Shown here: positions 1 to 7,580 of the stretch, in pieces
Layout of the letters: every line of letters starts with the position of its first letter
Numbering within the stretch: position 1 is the first letter of the stretch
Assembly: GCA_000998025.1 (NCBI GenBank)
Contig: LCJG01000001.1
Coordinates: 1 to 48,344, forward strand
Length of the DNA: 48,344 bases
DNA from: Candidatus Collierbacteria bacterium GW2011_GWB1_44_6
Lineage (GTDB): Bacteria; Patescibacteriota; Microgenomatia; UBA1400; MFAQ01
Direction of reading: 5' to 3'
Position numbers and translations under genes: made by a program
The notes under the pieces: model-generated
Database searches by the model: none
Told to the model about the DNA's origin: nothing
Seen by the model: only the letters and a program-made list of their open reading frames with translations

Positions 1-183
1 CTCAAAGGAGTAGTTGTCAATATGGCCAACTGCACCATCAGGCAAACCGTTAACAGCGACGTCAGAAAATTGAAAGGGCCCGCAGTATTGATTCTCGGCG
101 GCTACTCTATCCGGTTTCAGAGCCAGGAGAGCAGACGTGGCCACAATTGCGAGGACGAAGAGTGTTTTGAATATGGTTTTCAT
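1..183 (-). CDS. secreted protein of unknown function, N-terminal part only
   Basis: This reading frame runs off the left edge, so only the first 61 codons are visible. The start is the ATG whose complement is at 181-183, preceded on the minus strand by a perfect AAGGAGG seven bases upstream, which fixes it. The protein begins MKTIFKTLFVLAIVATSALL, a classic signal peptide with a positive end and a hydrophobic core, and a plausible signal peptidase I site lies after VAA near residue 29. The rest (for example YCGPFQFSDVAVNG) shows no family I recognise. It is therefore probably exported; a lipid anchor is unlikely because no lipobox cysteine is seen at the cleavage site. It is divergent from the gene at 330 and has its own good promoter (236-264). 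Confidence 0.75.
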   Translation of the reverse strand, partial: MKTIFKTLFVLAIVATSALLALKPDRVAAENQYCGPFQFSDVAVNGLPDGAVGHIDNYSFE

Positions 184-235
184 TGTCTGCCTCCTTAGCA
201 GATTTCAGATTTTTTAGGTGCGACTTACTTATAGC

Positions 236-264
236 AATATACTCTAAATCAACAGATTTGTCAA
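236..264 (-). promoter_or_regulatory. sigma70-type promoter for the secreted protein gene
   Basis: On the minus strand TTGACA (complement 259-264) is followed after exactly 17 bases by TATATT (complement 236-241). Transcription would start near 229, giving a leader of about 45 bases that carries the AAGGAGG site. Confidence 0.65.
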
Positions 265-290
265 GTTATAGGATTCATTTGAGCGTGAAC

Positions 291-319
291 TTGACGGTTA
301 AGGTCTTTTTTGGGATACT
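291..319 (+). promoter_or_regulatory. sigma70-type promoter for the membrane-anchored protein gene
   Basis: TTGACG (291-296), 17 bases, GATACT (314-319). The start codon chosen for the gene is only 10 bases after the -10, so the mRNA would have almost no leader. Confidence 0.5.
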
Positions 320-329
320 TTACCAAGCT

Positions 330-1190
330 ATGAAACGCAATCAAATCATCCTCCTGGTTGTTGGAATCCTGGTAGTCTTAATTTCTGCCATCTTCTTTGT
401 CTCCAAAGGGAGCAAAAAGGATCCATCCGGCGAAGTCAAAAAACCTTCTCCCTTGACCACCAAAATTTTGATAAACGAGCTTCCTCTTGCCGAAAGACCA
501 TTTACGGTACTAGTGCCTCACGCCACCAACCGTCTTTTTACCTTTGTTACCATCGGTGCAGATAAAGCCGATGCCGCCACTCTGGATCTGGAATACCAGT
601 CCGGGGACTTGCTAAAGGGGGCCAGGGCTTCCCTAGAAGCACCCATCTCCAACACCTTCGTTAAAGCCATTATCCTCGGTAGTTGTTCTACCGGTGGCAA
701 GTGCACTTTTGACACTGACCTTAAGTCTGGTACCCTCAAGTACAAACTTCATTTTCCCGGCCAAGACGTTACCCATCTCTTAAAGGGGGACTTCACTTTC
801 GTTTCCGGCCAAAAAAATCTTCCGGATGGGAAAGTAATTTATGAACCATCAAAAGCGACGGCTAAAGACAATTTGATTTTGCTCAACTCCTTTGGACTTC
901 CCAAAACAGTCGAAAAAGAAACCCTAATGTATCCAATTGTTCTTTCATCGACAAGCGACAAAACAATTGCCGGCACTCTCACCATTAACCAAGCAGGGGT
1001 TACTGGCGCGGCCATCTACGACGGCACTGAGTATAAGGACCTAAAGATAGCTATTAAAGACAACTCTCTTACTATAGCCCTCAACCACAAACCATGGTCC
1101 ATGAAGGCCGATATCGTCCGTGACGACGAAAAGGGTAGTAAAGAATCCGTCACACTCTATCTCCTCGGCCCAATAGTCTTATACAAATAA
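330..1190 (+). CDS. membrane-anchored extracytoplasmic protein, unknown function
   Basis: Predicted 286-residue protein. I chose the ATG at 330 because the sequence from there (MKRNQIILLVVGILVVLISA) is a clean N-terminal membrane segment and a promoter lies just upstream; the in-frame extension back to 183 is unlikely because it would precede the promoter. After one membrane span (about residues 5-25) comes a short Lys/Pro-rich linker and then a soluble, probably beta-rich part with two cysteines close together (SCSTGGKC). No catalytic motif or known domain is recognised. A likely role is as a surface-anchored protein. It ends just before a hairpin terminator that it shares with the converging gene at 1221. 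Confidence 0.75.
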   Translation: MKRNQIILLVVGILVVLISAIFFVSKGSKKDPSGEVKKPSPLTTKILINELPLAERPFTVLVPHATNRLFTFVTIGADKADAATLDLEYQSGDLLKGARASLEAPISNTFVKAIILGSCSTGGKCTFDTDLKSGTLKYKLHFPGQDVTHLLKGDFTFVSGQKNLPDGKVIYEPSKATAKDNLILLNSFGLPKTVEKETLMYPIVLSSTSDKTIAGTLTINQAGVTGAAIYDGTEYKDLKIAIKDNSLTIALNHKPWSMKADIVRDDEKGSKESVTLYLLGPIVLYK

Positions 1191-1191
1191 A

Positions 1192-1214
1192 AACGCCCCT
1201 TTTTGGGGGGCGTT
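1192..1214. terminator. bidirectional rho-independent terminator
   Basis: AACGCCCC (1192-1199) pairs with GGGGCGTT (1207-1214) around a T-rich loop, between two converging genes. A-rich sequence before and T-rich sequence within allow use in either direction. Confidence 0.65.
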
Positions 1215-1220
1215 CAACAG

Positions 1221-1547
1221 CTATTTTTCCTCTAATTCTTCGATCATGGCAGAAGTCCGTATGGCTTCAGCCACCAGTAAATACACACTGGCGTTGCAGA
1301 CGAAACCCTCATGCATTTCGATCATGATCGAATGCTGGCTTACACTAATCCTCTTGACCCCCTTCACAAAAGCGAACTTCGCCAGCATCCATGTCACCCC
1401 AACCCCATGCTGGGCCGCCATCTGAGCCTGATCGAAGTCAGTCAGGGGGAATTCGAAAGTAGCAGTTCTTCGTTGAAATTCGGCTTCCGTACTATACTCG
1501 ACCAAATTATTTTGGAAGACAACCGTCTTTATCTTGAATTGCCTCAT
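1221..1547 (-). CDS. small orphan protein, possibly Nfu-N-like
   Basis: 108 residues, ATG at complement 1545-1547 with AAGGAG seven bases upstream, so the start is well supported. The middle (FVKGVKRISVSQHSIMIEM) faintly recalls the GVK-x-(V/I)-x4-I-T-V core of the Nfu N-terminal domain, a small alpha/beta fold found on iron-sulfur scaffold proteins; the CxxC of the Nfu C-terminal domain is absent. I treat this similarity as a hint only. No signal peptide or membrane span is visible, so it is cytoplasmic. It is transcribed away from mraZ, from a promoter at 1605-1633. The family is not otherwise recognised. Confidence 0.7.
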   Translation of the reverse strand: MRQFKIKTVVFQNNLVEYSTEAEFQRRTATFEFPLTDFDQAQMAAQHGVGVTWMLAKFAFVKGVKRISVSQHSIMIEMHEGFVCNASVYLLVAEAIRTSAMIEELEEK

Positions 1548-1604
1548 TTTTTGCTCCTTGGAAAATTAGAGTACTATCTATAAGAAAAATAGATTATGGG
1601 ACGA

Positions 1605-1633
1605 ATATTACACCGCGTAGAACCATAAGTCAA
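1605..1633 (-). promoter_or_regulatory. sigma70-type promoter for the 108-residue protein gene
   Basis: On the minus strand TTGACT (complement 1628-1633), 17 bases, TAATAT (complement 1605-1610). It gives a leader of about 50 bases with the AAGGAG site, unlike the leaderless pattern of many neighbours. Confidence 0.6.
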
Positions 1634-1669
1634 CATTTCACGCACATTTTACACAACCTACATTAGGAC

Positions 1670-1697
1670 TTGACACGATATATATTTTGTATATACT
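1670..1697 (+). promoter_or_regulatory. main promoter of the division (dcw) operon
   Basis: TTGACA (1670-1675), 16 bases, TATACT (1692-1697). The transcript would start near 1704, inside the MraZ-type repeats that follow. This is the only strong promoter seen before ftsZ. Confidence 0.75.
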
Positions 1698-1699
1698 GA

Positions 1700-1719
1700 A
1701 AAGTGGTGACAAGTGGTGA
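1700..1719 (+). promoter_or_regulatory. candidate MraZ operator: tandem 10-bp repeats
   Basis: Two adjacent 10-bp units, AAAGTGGTGA (1700-1709) and CAAGTGGTGA (1710-1719), differ at one base and are followed by a decayed third unit. MraZ proteins are known to bind short direct GTGG/TGGG-type repeats with about 10-bp periodicity at their own promoter. These overlap the expected transcription start, so binding by MraZ would repress the operon. A 6-bp stem (AGTGGT 1712-1717 with ACCACT 1734-1739) could also form in the RNA leader. Confidence 0.6.
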
Positions 1720-1756
1720 AGTAACCTATAAATACCACTGAGCCTGCCTATGAATT

Positions 1757-2188
1757 ATGTTTACTGGACGCTATTACCATTCGATCGAAGCCAAAGGACG
1801 TCTGGCTATACCTCAGGTCTTCAGGGAAGAACTAGTATCCGGTGGAGTCATCACTTGGGGTCTGGATGGGTGTCTGTTTCTTTTCCCAGCCTCATATTGG
1901 CAGAAGTTCTCCGAAAAGCTGGCCTCCCTGTCATTAACCAATCCGAGCGCGCGGAATTTGACGCGTCTCTTGGTGCAGTCAGCCGCCGATCTCGATCTCG
2001 ACAGCCAAGGAAGAACTCTGATTCCCGAATATCTCAGACAACAAGCCAATCTAAAAAAGCAAGTGGTCGTCGCCGGATCCCTGACCAGAATTGAAATCTG
2101 GGACCGCGATACATATCACCAGCACCTTGACTTAATAGCGCAACAAGTAAATGAAGGGGGAGAATCATTTCTTTCCCTAGATATATGA
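1757..2188 (+). CDS. mraZ: MraZ transcriptional regulator of the division operon
   Basis: 143 residues, the usual MraZ length. It opens MFTGRYYHSIEAKGRLAIPQ, matching the first AbrB-like SpoVT half, and the second half has the diagnostic LDSQGRTLIPEYLR. Two such swapped-hairpin domains form the DNA-binding ring. Known family members bind repeats in front of their own operon; candidate sites are at 1700-1719. An overlapping reading frame starts at 1750 but has no family signature, so 1757 is correct. No Shine-Dalgarno is seen. It is the first gene of the operon and overlaps rsmH by 4 bases (ATGA). Confidence 0.95.
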   Translation: MFTGRYYHSIEAKGRLAIPQVFREELVSGGVITWGLDGCLFLFPASYWQKFSEKLASLSLTNPSARNLTRLLVQSAADLDLDSQGRTLIPEYLRQQANLKKQVVVAGSLTRIEIWDRDTYHQHLDLIAQQVNEGGESFLSLDI

Positions 2189-3123
2189 GTGAAATAATTG
2201 ACAGACACTTTTCAGCTTTCAAAGGTGAACTCACCAAACTCTATGGTTTCAAACCTGGTTATCATTTTTTGGATCTAACCTTAGGTGATGGTGGACACAC
2301 GGAGGAGGCTCTTTCCGCCGGCTGTCGTGTCGTTTCTTTTGATGTTGACCCTGAGGCAATCAAAAGAGCGATTGATTTTGTTCCCAAAAAATATAAACCT
2401 TTGATAATCGACCCCGAGCAAGTTACTGAGAATATCCCCAAAGCTTTCACCTGGGTAATAATTAAAAGCAATTTTGTCAAAGTCGCAGAAATAGTCAAGT
2501 CGTTAGCTTTACCAAAATTTGACGGCATTATGGCCGACCTGGGTCCATCGCAATATCAAGTCCTTTCACCTGGTCGCGGTTTCAGTTTTTCTGTAGACGA
2601 GCCACTGGACATGAGACTCGATAAGAATTTAGGAGTTACCGCTGCCGATCTTTTGGCTGTTTTAAACGAAGGGGAGTTGTCTGATCTTTTTGACATTGCC
2701 GATGAACCATTCGCCAAACCCCTGGCACGAATAATCGTCAAACAGAGACAAATTACCCCCATCGTAACCACCAAACAACTTTCCGAAATTGTTAGCAAAG
2801 TTAAAAGGTTTCGAATCCAAGGGAAGATTCACCCTGCCACTCAAGTCTTCATGGCTCTGCGTATGGCTGTCAACCTGGAAAGAGATAACATCCGAGAACT
2901 CATTCCTCATCTTCCTGAACTTTTGAACAAAGGGGGGGTGGTTGGCGTCATCAGTTTTCATTCCGGTGAAGACAAAATAATCAAAGAATATTTTGAGGAA
3001 ATGGAAAACAAACAAATACTTCGCGCTATTAATAAAAAACCAATTGAACCTTCGGACAAAGAATTACAAATCAGTCAACGAACCCGCAGTGCCAAACTTA
3101 GACTCGCTAAAAAATATAGTTAA
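2185..3123 (+). CDS. rsmH: 16S rRNA (cytosine(1402)-N(4))-methyltransferase RsmH
   Basis: 312 residues, normal length. RsmH (MraW) uses S-adenosylmethionine to methylate N4 of C1402 in the 30S decoding site. Visible signatures: the SAM loop DLTLGDGGHTEEAL (about 31-44), FDVDPEA, MADLGPSQYQ, the central GRGFSF...PLDMR, HPATQVFMALRMAVN, GVISFHSGED and the C-terminal RSAKLR. The first motif normally begins with an HxPVL stretch; here the N-terminus is shorter and divergent. It overlaps mraZ by 4 bases and is followed by an ftsL-like gene that overlaps its end, as in most dcw clusters. Confidence 0.95.
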   Translation: MSEIIDRHFSAFKGELTKLYGFKPGYHFLDLTLGDGGHTEEALSAGCRVVSFDVDPEAIKRAIDFVPKKYKPLIIDPEQVTENIPKAFTWVIIKSNFVKVAEIVKSLALPKFDGIMADLGPSQYQVLSPGRGFSFSVDEPLDMRLDKNLGVTAADLLAVLNEGELSDLFDIADEPFAKPLARIIVKQRQITPIVTTKQLSEIVSKVKRFRIQGKIHPATQVFMALRMAVNLERDNIRELIPHLPELLNKGGVVGVISFHSGEDKIIKEYFEEMENKQILRAINKKPIEPSDKELQISQRTRSAKLRLAKKYS

Positions 3124-3397
3124 CATCAAATTAATATCCGTAATTACGGTTATATTGTTTATGATTCTTGCTGTCATGAATTTGATCGGAACCAACATTC
3201 TCTCAACCCAAGGCATTGCGGTGAGTGAAGCAGAGACGCACACTTTAAAATTGGAAAAAGAAAATCAACAGCTCTCTGTTAAGATAGAGGAAGCGGTCAG
3301 ACTTGGAGGTCTAGAAGATACTGCCAGACAAAACGGATTTATCAGATCAAAGAGCATCGTATTTGTCCCGTCACCACCAACCTTTGCCTCCAGATAA
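3089..3397 (+). CDS. ftsL: FtsL/DivIC-like septum protein
   Basis: A short bitopic protein in the classic ftsL position between rsmH and ftsI. The frame is open further upstream, but a start there would lie deep inside rsmH; the GTG at 3089 gives 102 residues with a short cytoplasmic end, one membrane span (about 14-36, VITVILFMILAVMN) and then a coiled coil (ETHTLKLEKENQQLSVKIEE), ending in a short outer tail. Known FtsL forms a coiled-coil complex with FtsB and FtsQ that activates FtsWI. No ftsB is seen in the window. The sequence itself is too short and variable for the name to rest on anything but topology and position. The exact start is uncertain. Confidence 0.7.
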   Translation: MPNLDSLKNIVNIKLISVITVILFMILAVMNLIGTNILSTQGIAVSEAETHTLKLEKENQQLSVKIEEAVRLGGLEDTARQNGFIRSKSIVFVPSPPTFASR

Positions 3398-3400
3398 TTC

Positions 3401-5077
3401 ATGCTAAAAACCCAGGGAACAACCAGTAACCGCCTCCAGGTTATTACCTTCCTCATCCCCATCATATTTCTAATTCTAGTAGGACGATTATTTTACTGGA
3501 TGGTAATCAGGGGTCCGGAATTGCAGACCAAGGCCAACCGTCAGCATCAGACAGTGACTATTCTCAAGGCAAAAAGGGGAAATATCCTTGATTCTGAAGG
3601 AGGTGTCTTGGCCGGGACAAAAAATTTATACCACCTATTCGTCTACAAACCTCAATTAACTATTTCCAATAACGATCTTGTAGAAAAACTGGTAACTCAC
3701 TTGGCTTTCGACCAAGAAGCTAGTACTGAAGCAGAACTTAGGGACCATTTACAAAACCGTCTCGCGCTCGATTCAAACTGGGTTTCTTTAAAGCATTATC
3801 TGATCCCCGAGGAAAAAGAGAAGGTTGAATCTGAAAAAATTCCCGGTATCGGTTTTGAAGACGAATATGTCAGATTTTACCCCGATGCCAGCATGGCCGG
3901 ACAGATACTGGGCTTTGTTGGTCAAGATGCTGCTGGACAAGAGCAGGGTTATTTTGGTCTTGAGGGATATTTTGATCGACTGCTCAAGGGTAGAGAGGGG
4001 CGCATCAGAACAGAAAATGATGCTCAAGGAAACCCAATTCTTATAGGCAATTATCAGTTTCTTCATTCGATTGAGGGGAAATCATTGAAAACAACGATCG
4101 ATAAGAGGATGCAGTATCTATCAGAAGCCATGCTCAAAGAAGGGCTTGAAAAATACCAAGCCTCCGCTGGGACTATCATTATTATGGAAACTGCGACCGG
4201 CAAGATAAGAGCCATGGTCTCAAATCCTAATTATGACCCTGGGAAGTTCTCGGAATTTGATAACAAAGTCTATAAAAATCCGGCTGTAGCCGATCTTTTT
4301 GAGCCTGGTTCCGTTTTCAAACCTTTGGTTATGGCTGCTGGCCTCAACGAAAACTTAATCACGCCGGAAACACAATGCGATATCTGTTCCGGGCCTATAA
4401 ATATAGGAAAATATACAATCAAGACTTGGGACGAGAAGTATCATGCTTCGACCACCATGACAGATGTCATAGTTCATTCGGATAACACCGGCATGGTTTT
4501 TGTCGCCAGAAAACTTGGTCCAGAGAAATTCGCAGAATACATAAAGAATTATGGCTTTGGAAAAAAAACCAAAATTCAACTTCAAGAAGAAGTATCAGGG
4601 GTGGGTAGAGAAGCGAATAATTATGGTGACATCGATTTGGCGACCAACTCTTTTGGCCAGGGAATTGCTGTCACCCCCGTACAACTAATTGCTGCCCTAA
4701 ATACTATTGCCAACAACGGGGTTTATATATCTCCTACCTTGGTGGAAGGCGAACCTTCCCCCGAAACAAGGAGTGTTCTTCGTCCGGAAACGGTCTCAAA
4801 AATGACTCAGATAATGATCCAAGCAGTTGAAAGCGGCGAGGCTAAATGGGCAAGACCTAAAGGCCTTACAGTCGCTGGAAAAACAGGTACGGCTCAAATT
4901 CCCATTGAAGGTCATTACGACCCAGAAAAAACAATTGCGAGTTTCATTGGTTTTTTTCCAGCCTATAGGCCACAATACACCATGCTGGTCTCCCTAAGGG
5001 AGCCTCAAACTTCCCCTTGGGGCTCAGAAACTGCCGCCCCTTTATGGTTTGCTTTGGCCAAACAGCTTTTGCTATAA
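3401..5077 (+). CDS. ftsI: FtsI, division-specific transpeptidase (class B PBP)
   Basis: 558 residues. An N-terminal membrane anchor (about 13-35) is followed by the PBP dimer region with the typical RGNILDSEGGVLA, then the transpeptidase domain with all three active-site motifs: SVFK at 304-307 (nucleophile Ser304), SDN at 360-362 and KTGT at 494-497. It cross-links septal peptidoglycan outside the membrane and pairs with FtsW. There is no PASTA tail; the protein ends soon after the catalytic domain. It starts 4 bases after ftsL and no Shine-Dalgarno is seen, so it probably relies on translational coupling. Confidence 0.95.
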   Translation: MLKTQGTTSNRLQVITFLIPIIFLILVGRLFYWMVIRGPELQTKANRQHQTVTILKAKRGNILDSEGGVLAGTKNLYHLFVYKPQLTISNNDLVEKLVTHLAFDQEASTEAELRDHLQNRLALDSNWVSLKHYLIPEEKEKVESEKIPGIGFEDEYVRFYPDASMAGQILGFVGQDAAGQEQGYFGLEGYFDRLLKGREGRIRTENDAQGNPILIGNYQFLHSIEGKSLKTTIDKRMQYLSEAMLKEGLEKYQASAGTIIIMETATGKIRAMVSNPNYDPGKFSEFDNKVYKNPAVADLFEPGSVFKPLVMAAGLNENLITPETQCDICSGPINIGKYTIKTWDEKYHASTTMTDVIVHSDNTGMVFVARKLGPEKFAEYIKNYGFGKKTKIQLQEEVSGVGREANNYGDIDLATNSFGQGIAVTPVQLIAALNTIANNGVYISPTLVEGEPSPETRSVLRPETVSKMTQIMIQAVESGEAKWARPKGLTVAGKTGTAQIPIEGHYDPEKTIASFIGFFPAYRPQYTMLVSLREPQTSPWGSETAAPLWFALAKQLLL

Positions 5078-5095
5078 AGCCCTAGAAAGATTAAA

Positions 5096-5476
5096 ATGTA
5101 TTCAATGCTAAATAGATTAAGGGTTCACCGGGTATCATTGCAGCACGCTTATGACGGCTTTGTCCACACCATCAAGACGCAGCCTAATTTTAGATTTCAC
5201 TTGTTAGCTACAATTTCCGTGATTCTTTTGGGGTATTATTACCATATTTCTGCCCTAGAGTGGCTGGTTATTGTTTTCACTATCAATATGGTATTGATAG
5301 CAGAAATGGTTAACACTTCCATCGAGTCGGTAGTTGATCTCATTACTTTGGAGCGTAGATTGGACGCCAAAATTGCCAAAGATGTTTCCGCCGGCATGGT
5401 CCTGGTTTCGGCGGTGCTGGCCACAATCATCGCCTTGATTGTCTTTTTACCCAAAATATTAATCTCACTCTCCTAA
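5096..5476 (+). CDS. dgkA: DgkA-type lipid kinase (probable undecaprenol kinase)
   Basis: 126 residues, the usual size, with three membrane spans. The family signature is visible as EMVNTSIESVVDLI (about 71-84) followed by AKIAKDVSAGMVLVSA, with the Glu/Asn/Asp residues that hold Mg-ATP. In Gram-positive bacteria this family phosphorylates undecaprenol to undecaprenyl phosphate, while in proteobacteria it acts on diacylglycerol. Its place between ftsI and mraY, directly before the enzyme that consumes undecaprenyl phosphate (stop and next start are adjacent), favours the undecaprenol role here; that is inference. The start could also be the ATG at 5105. Confidence 0.9.
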   Translation: MYSMLNRLRVHRVSLQHAYDGFVHTIKTQPNFRFHLLATISVILLGYYYHISALEWLVIVFTINMVLIAEMVNTSIESVVDLITLERRLDAKIAKDVSAGMVLVSAVLATIIALIVFLPKILISLS

Positions 5477-6502
5477 ATGGATATATTACTAGGAATACTA
5501 ATCATCTCCTTCATTATCCACGCTTTTAGCATTGTACCTTTTGTTAACTTTCTTTATGGTCTCAAGTTTTTCAAAAACAGGTCTGCCGTATCCAAAGAAA
5601 AAACTGATGAAGCCTCCGTTCACATCAGGTCCAAGGCCCGCACTCCTGAGGGTGGTGGTTTATTAATCCTTGTCATCACCAGTTTAATTTTTGCCATCAT
5701 CCTACCGATTATGAAAAGATTGGGATTCGAAATTACACATGTGTACCCGATAAATGACGAAATCAATATAATTTTCTTCACTTTTATTTCCTTTGGACTA
5801 TTAGGACTTTACGATGATATTGTGAAAGTTTTTGAGCTTGATCGTCAGGAGGGCTATACGGGACTAAAGACCGGCTACAAGTTTCTCATCCAAGCAATAC
5901 TGGGATTTATTATTGGTGCAATGATGTATGTCAATCTCGGTATAGATATTATCCACATTCCTTTTTTTGGTGTCGTTCACTTTGGGATATGGTTTATTCC
6001 AGTGGCAGCTTTTCTGGTGGTCACTTTTGCCAATGCCATAAATATTACCGACGGTATGGACGGGTTAGCTTCCGGCTTGTTGATGATTTCTTTGTTCGGT
6101 TTTTTAATTCTTTCCACCTCAGTTCTTGATACTCCACTATCTATATTTATTGCTCTTTGGCTAGGAGGCTTAATGGCCTTTCTTTATTTCAATGTCTTTC
6201 CTGCCCGTATCATTTTGGGGGATGTTGGAGCTCTGGCCTTTGGCGCAACCTTTGCCACGGTCGGCATTCTCACAGGCAAGGTGGTTGCCCTAATGATTAT
6301 TGGTCTACCCTTTCTTGTCGACGGTTTTAGTAGTTTTCTCCAAATTCTTTGGGTCAAAATCTTCCATCGTCGAATATTACCCATAGCCCCACTCCACTAC
6401 CTCTTGTTAAAAATTGGCTGGAGTGAGCCAAAGATAGTTCAAAGAGCTTGGCTCGTTGGCATCATGCTTGTTGTTTTTGGCATCTGGTTGGCCATTATTT
6501 AG
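5477..6502 (+). CDS. mraY: MraY, phospho-MurNAc-pentapeptide transferase
   Basis: 341 residues with about ten membrane spans. MraY joins UDP-MurNAc-pentapeptide to undecaprenyl phosphate to make lipid I on the inner face of the membrane. Key residues are present: LYDDIVK (Asp113/Asp114), NITDGMDGLASG (Asp192, Asp195) and LGDVGALAFGA (Asp249). The family's HHH motif near the end, normally PLHHHFE, reads APLHYLLLKIGWSE, keeping only the first His (307). The related WecA family was considered, but the operon position between dgkA and ftsW and the GWSEPKIV ending favour MraY. The ATG directly follows the dgkA stop. Confidence 0.9.
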   Translation: MDILLGILIISFIIHAFSIVPFVNFLYGLKFFKNRSAVSKEKTDEASVHIRSKARTPEGGGLLILVITSLIFAIILPIMKRLGFEITHVYPINDEINIIFFTFISFGLLGLYDDIVKVFELDRQEGYTGLKTGYKFLIQAILGFIIGAMMYVNLGIDIIHIPFFGVVHFGIWFIPVAAFLVVTFANAINITDGMDGLASGLLMISLFGFLILSTSVLDTPLSIFIALWLGGLMAFLYFNVFPARIILGDVGALAFGATFATVGILTGKVVALMIIGLPFLVDGFSSFLQILWVKIFHRRILPIAPLHYLLLKIGWSEPKIVQRAWLVGIMLVVFGIWLAII

Positions 6503-6503
6503 C

Positions 6504-7580
6504 ATGAAACGAGGATCTCACCTTCATAAACTTCCACTGTATATACTGTTTTTTGGGATACTAGTTGCCAGTTTGGGGCTCATCGCCATCTACGACGCCT
6601 CGGTCATTGACGCCTACAGAACTTTTTCAGATAAATTTCATTATGTAAAACAGCAGTCCACCTGGCTTATTTTGGGTATTGTGATCGCACTAATTACGGC
6701 CAATATCCCAATTGCCTGGTTAAAAAAAAATGCGGCCTTGCTTTATGGTATATCACTTTTTTTGATGCTTGTGGTCCTTATTCCCGGCATAGGTTCAAGC
6801 TTCTTGGGTGCCAGAAGGTGGCTTGTGTTTGGGCCGGTAATTATTCAGCCATCTGAGCTACTAAAGATCACCCTAGCTATATATTTAGCTAAATGGCTGG
6901 AGAGAGGCATAGAGATAAAACACTTTCTTATCTTACTTGGAATCAATCTCGGCTTGATCATGCTACAGCCTGATCTGGGAACTGCCATCATTATCGTTGG
7001 CATGACTTTTATGATTTACTATTTGTCCGGTGCCAAAATCTTAGAGATATTTTATTTTTGTTTAATATTATTGGTAGCCATTAGTGGACTCATCTTTGCG
7101 TCTCCATACCGCATGAATCGCGTGAAGACCTTTATGGATCCCACCCAGGACCCCCTCGGCGCCTCCTATCACATCAATCAAGTACTATATGGCTTGGGAT
7201 CGGGTGGACTTTATGGAGTCGGTCTCGGTAGATCACGTCAGAAATACGCCTATCTACCGGAAGCTACAACAGACTCTATCTTTGTTATCATTGCCGAAGA
7301 ATTTGGTTTCTTCGGCAGTACTATACTGATTTTATTACTAGTTGGTCTACTCACCGCTTCACTCAAAGTTGCTCAAAGTGTAGGTGATAAATTTGATAAA
7401 CTATTGGCCAGTGGTATCTCGCTATTATTTATAATCCAAATTTTGGTAAATCTTAGTTCTATGGTTGCCTTAATCCCTCTTACCGGTGTACCCTTGCCAT
7501 TTATTTCCTACGGTGGCTCTTCACTCGTCACAAACTTTATTGCCTTAGGTCTTTTAATAAATATCGCTAAACGGGTATGA
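6504..7580 (+). CDS. ftsW: FtsW, septal peptidoglycan glycosyltransferase (SEDS)
   Basis: 358 residues from the ATG at 6504; an upstream in-frame ATG at 6456 lies inside mraY and adds an unneeded extra segment. Multiple membrane spans and SEDS signatures are visible: GARRWLVFGPVIIQPSELLK, LQPDLGTAIII, the loop DPTQDPLGASYHINQVLYGLGSGG split across 7138-7212, and the terminal PLPFISYGGSSL. SEDS proteins polymerise glycan strands from lipid II and work with a class B PBP, here FtsI encoded three genes upstream. It starts one base after the mraY stop and overlaps murG by 4 bases. Confidence 0.93.
   Translation: MKRGSHLHKLPLYILFFGILVASLGLIAIYDASVIDAYRTFSDKFHYVKQQSTWLILGIVIALITANIPIAWLKKNAALLYGISLFLMLVVLIPGIGSSFLGARRWLVFGPVIIQPSELLKITLAIYLAKWLERGIEIKHFLILLGINLGLIMLQPDLGTAIIIVGMTFMIYYLSGAKILEIFYFCLILLVAISGLIFASPYRMNRVKTFMDPTQDPLGASYHINQVLYGLGSGGLYGVGLGRSRQKYAYLPEATTDSIFVIIAEEFGFFGSTILILLLVGLLTASLKVAQSVGDKFDKLLASGISLLFIIQILVNLSSMVALIPLTGVPLPFISYGGSSLVTNFIALGLLINIAKRV

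Noticed and set aside
183..329. N-terminal extension of the gene at 330
   Set aside because: The extension includes the promoter and overlaps the divergent gene's leader; a membrane span begins properly at 330.
1750..2094. Reading frame starting at the ATG at 1750, overlapping mraZ
   Set aside because: The overlapping frame at 1757 encodes an intact MraZ; the 1750 frame is low-complexity and Ser/Arg-rich with no family signature.
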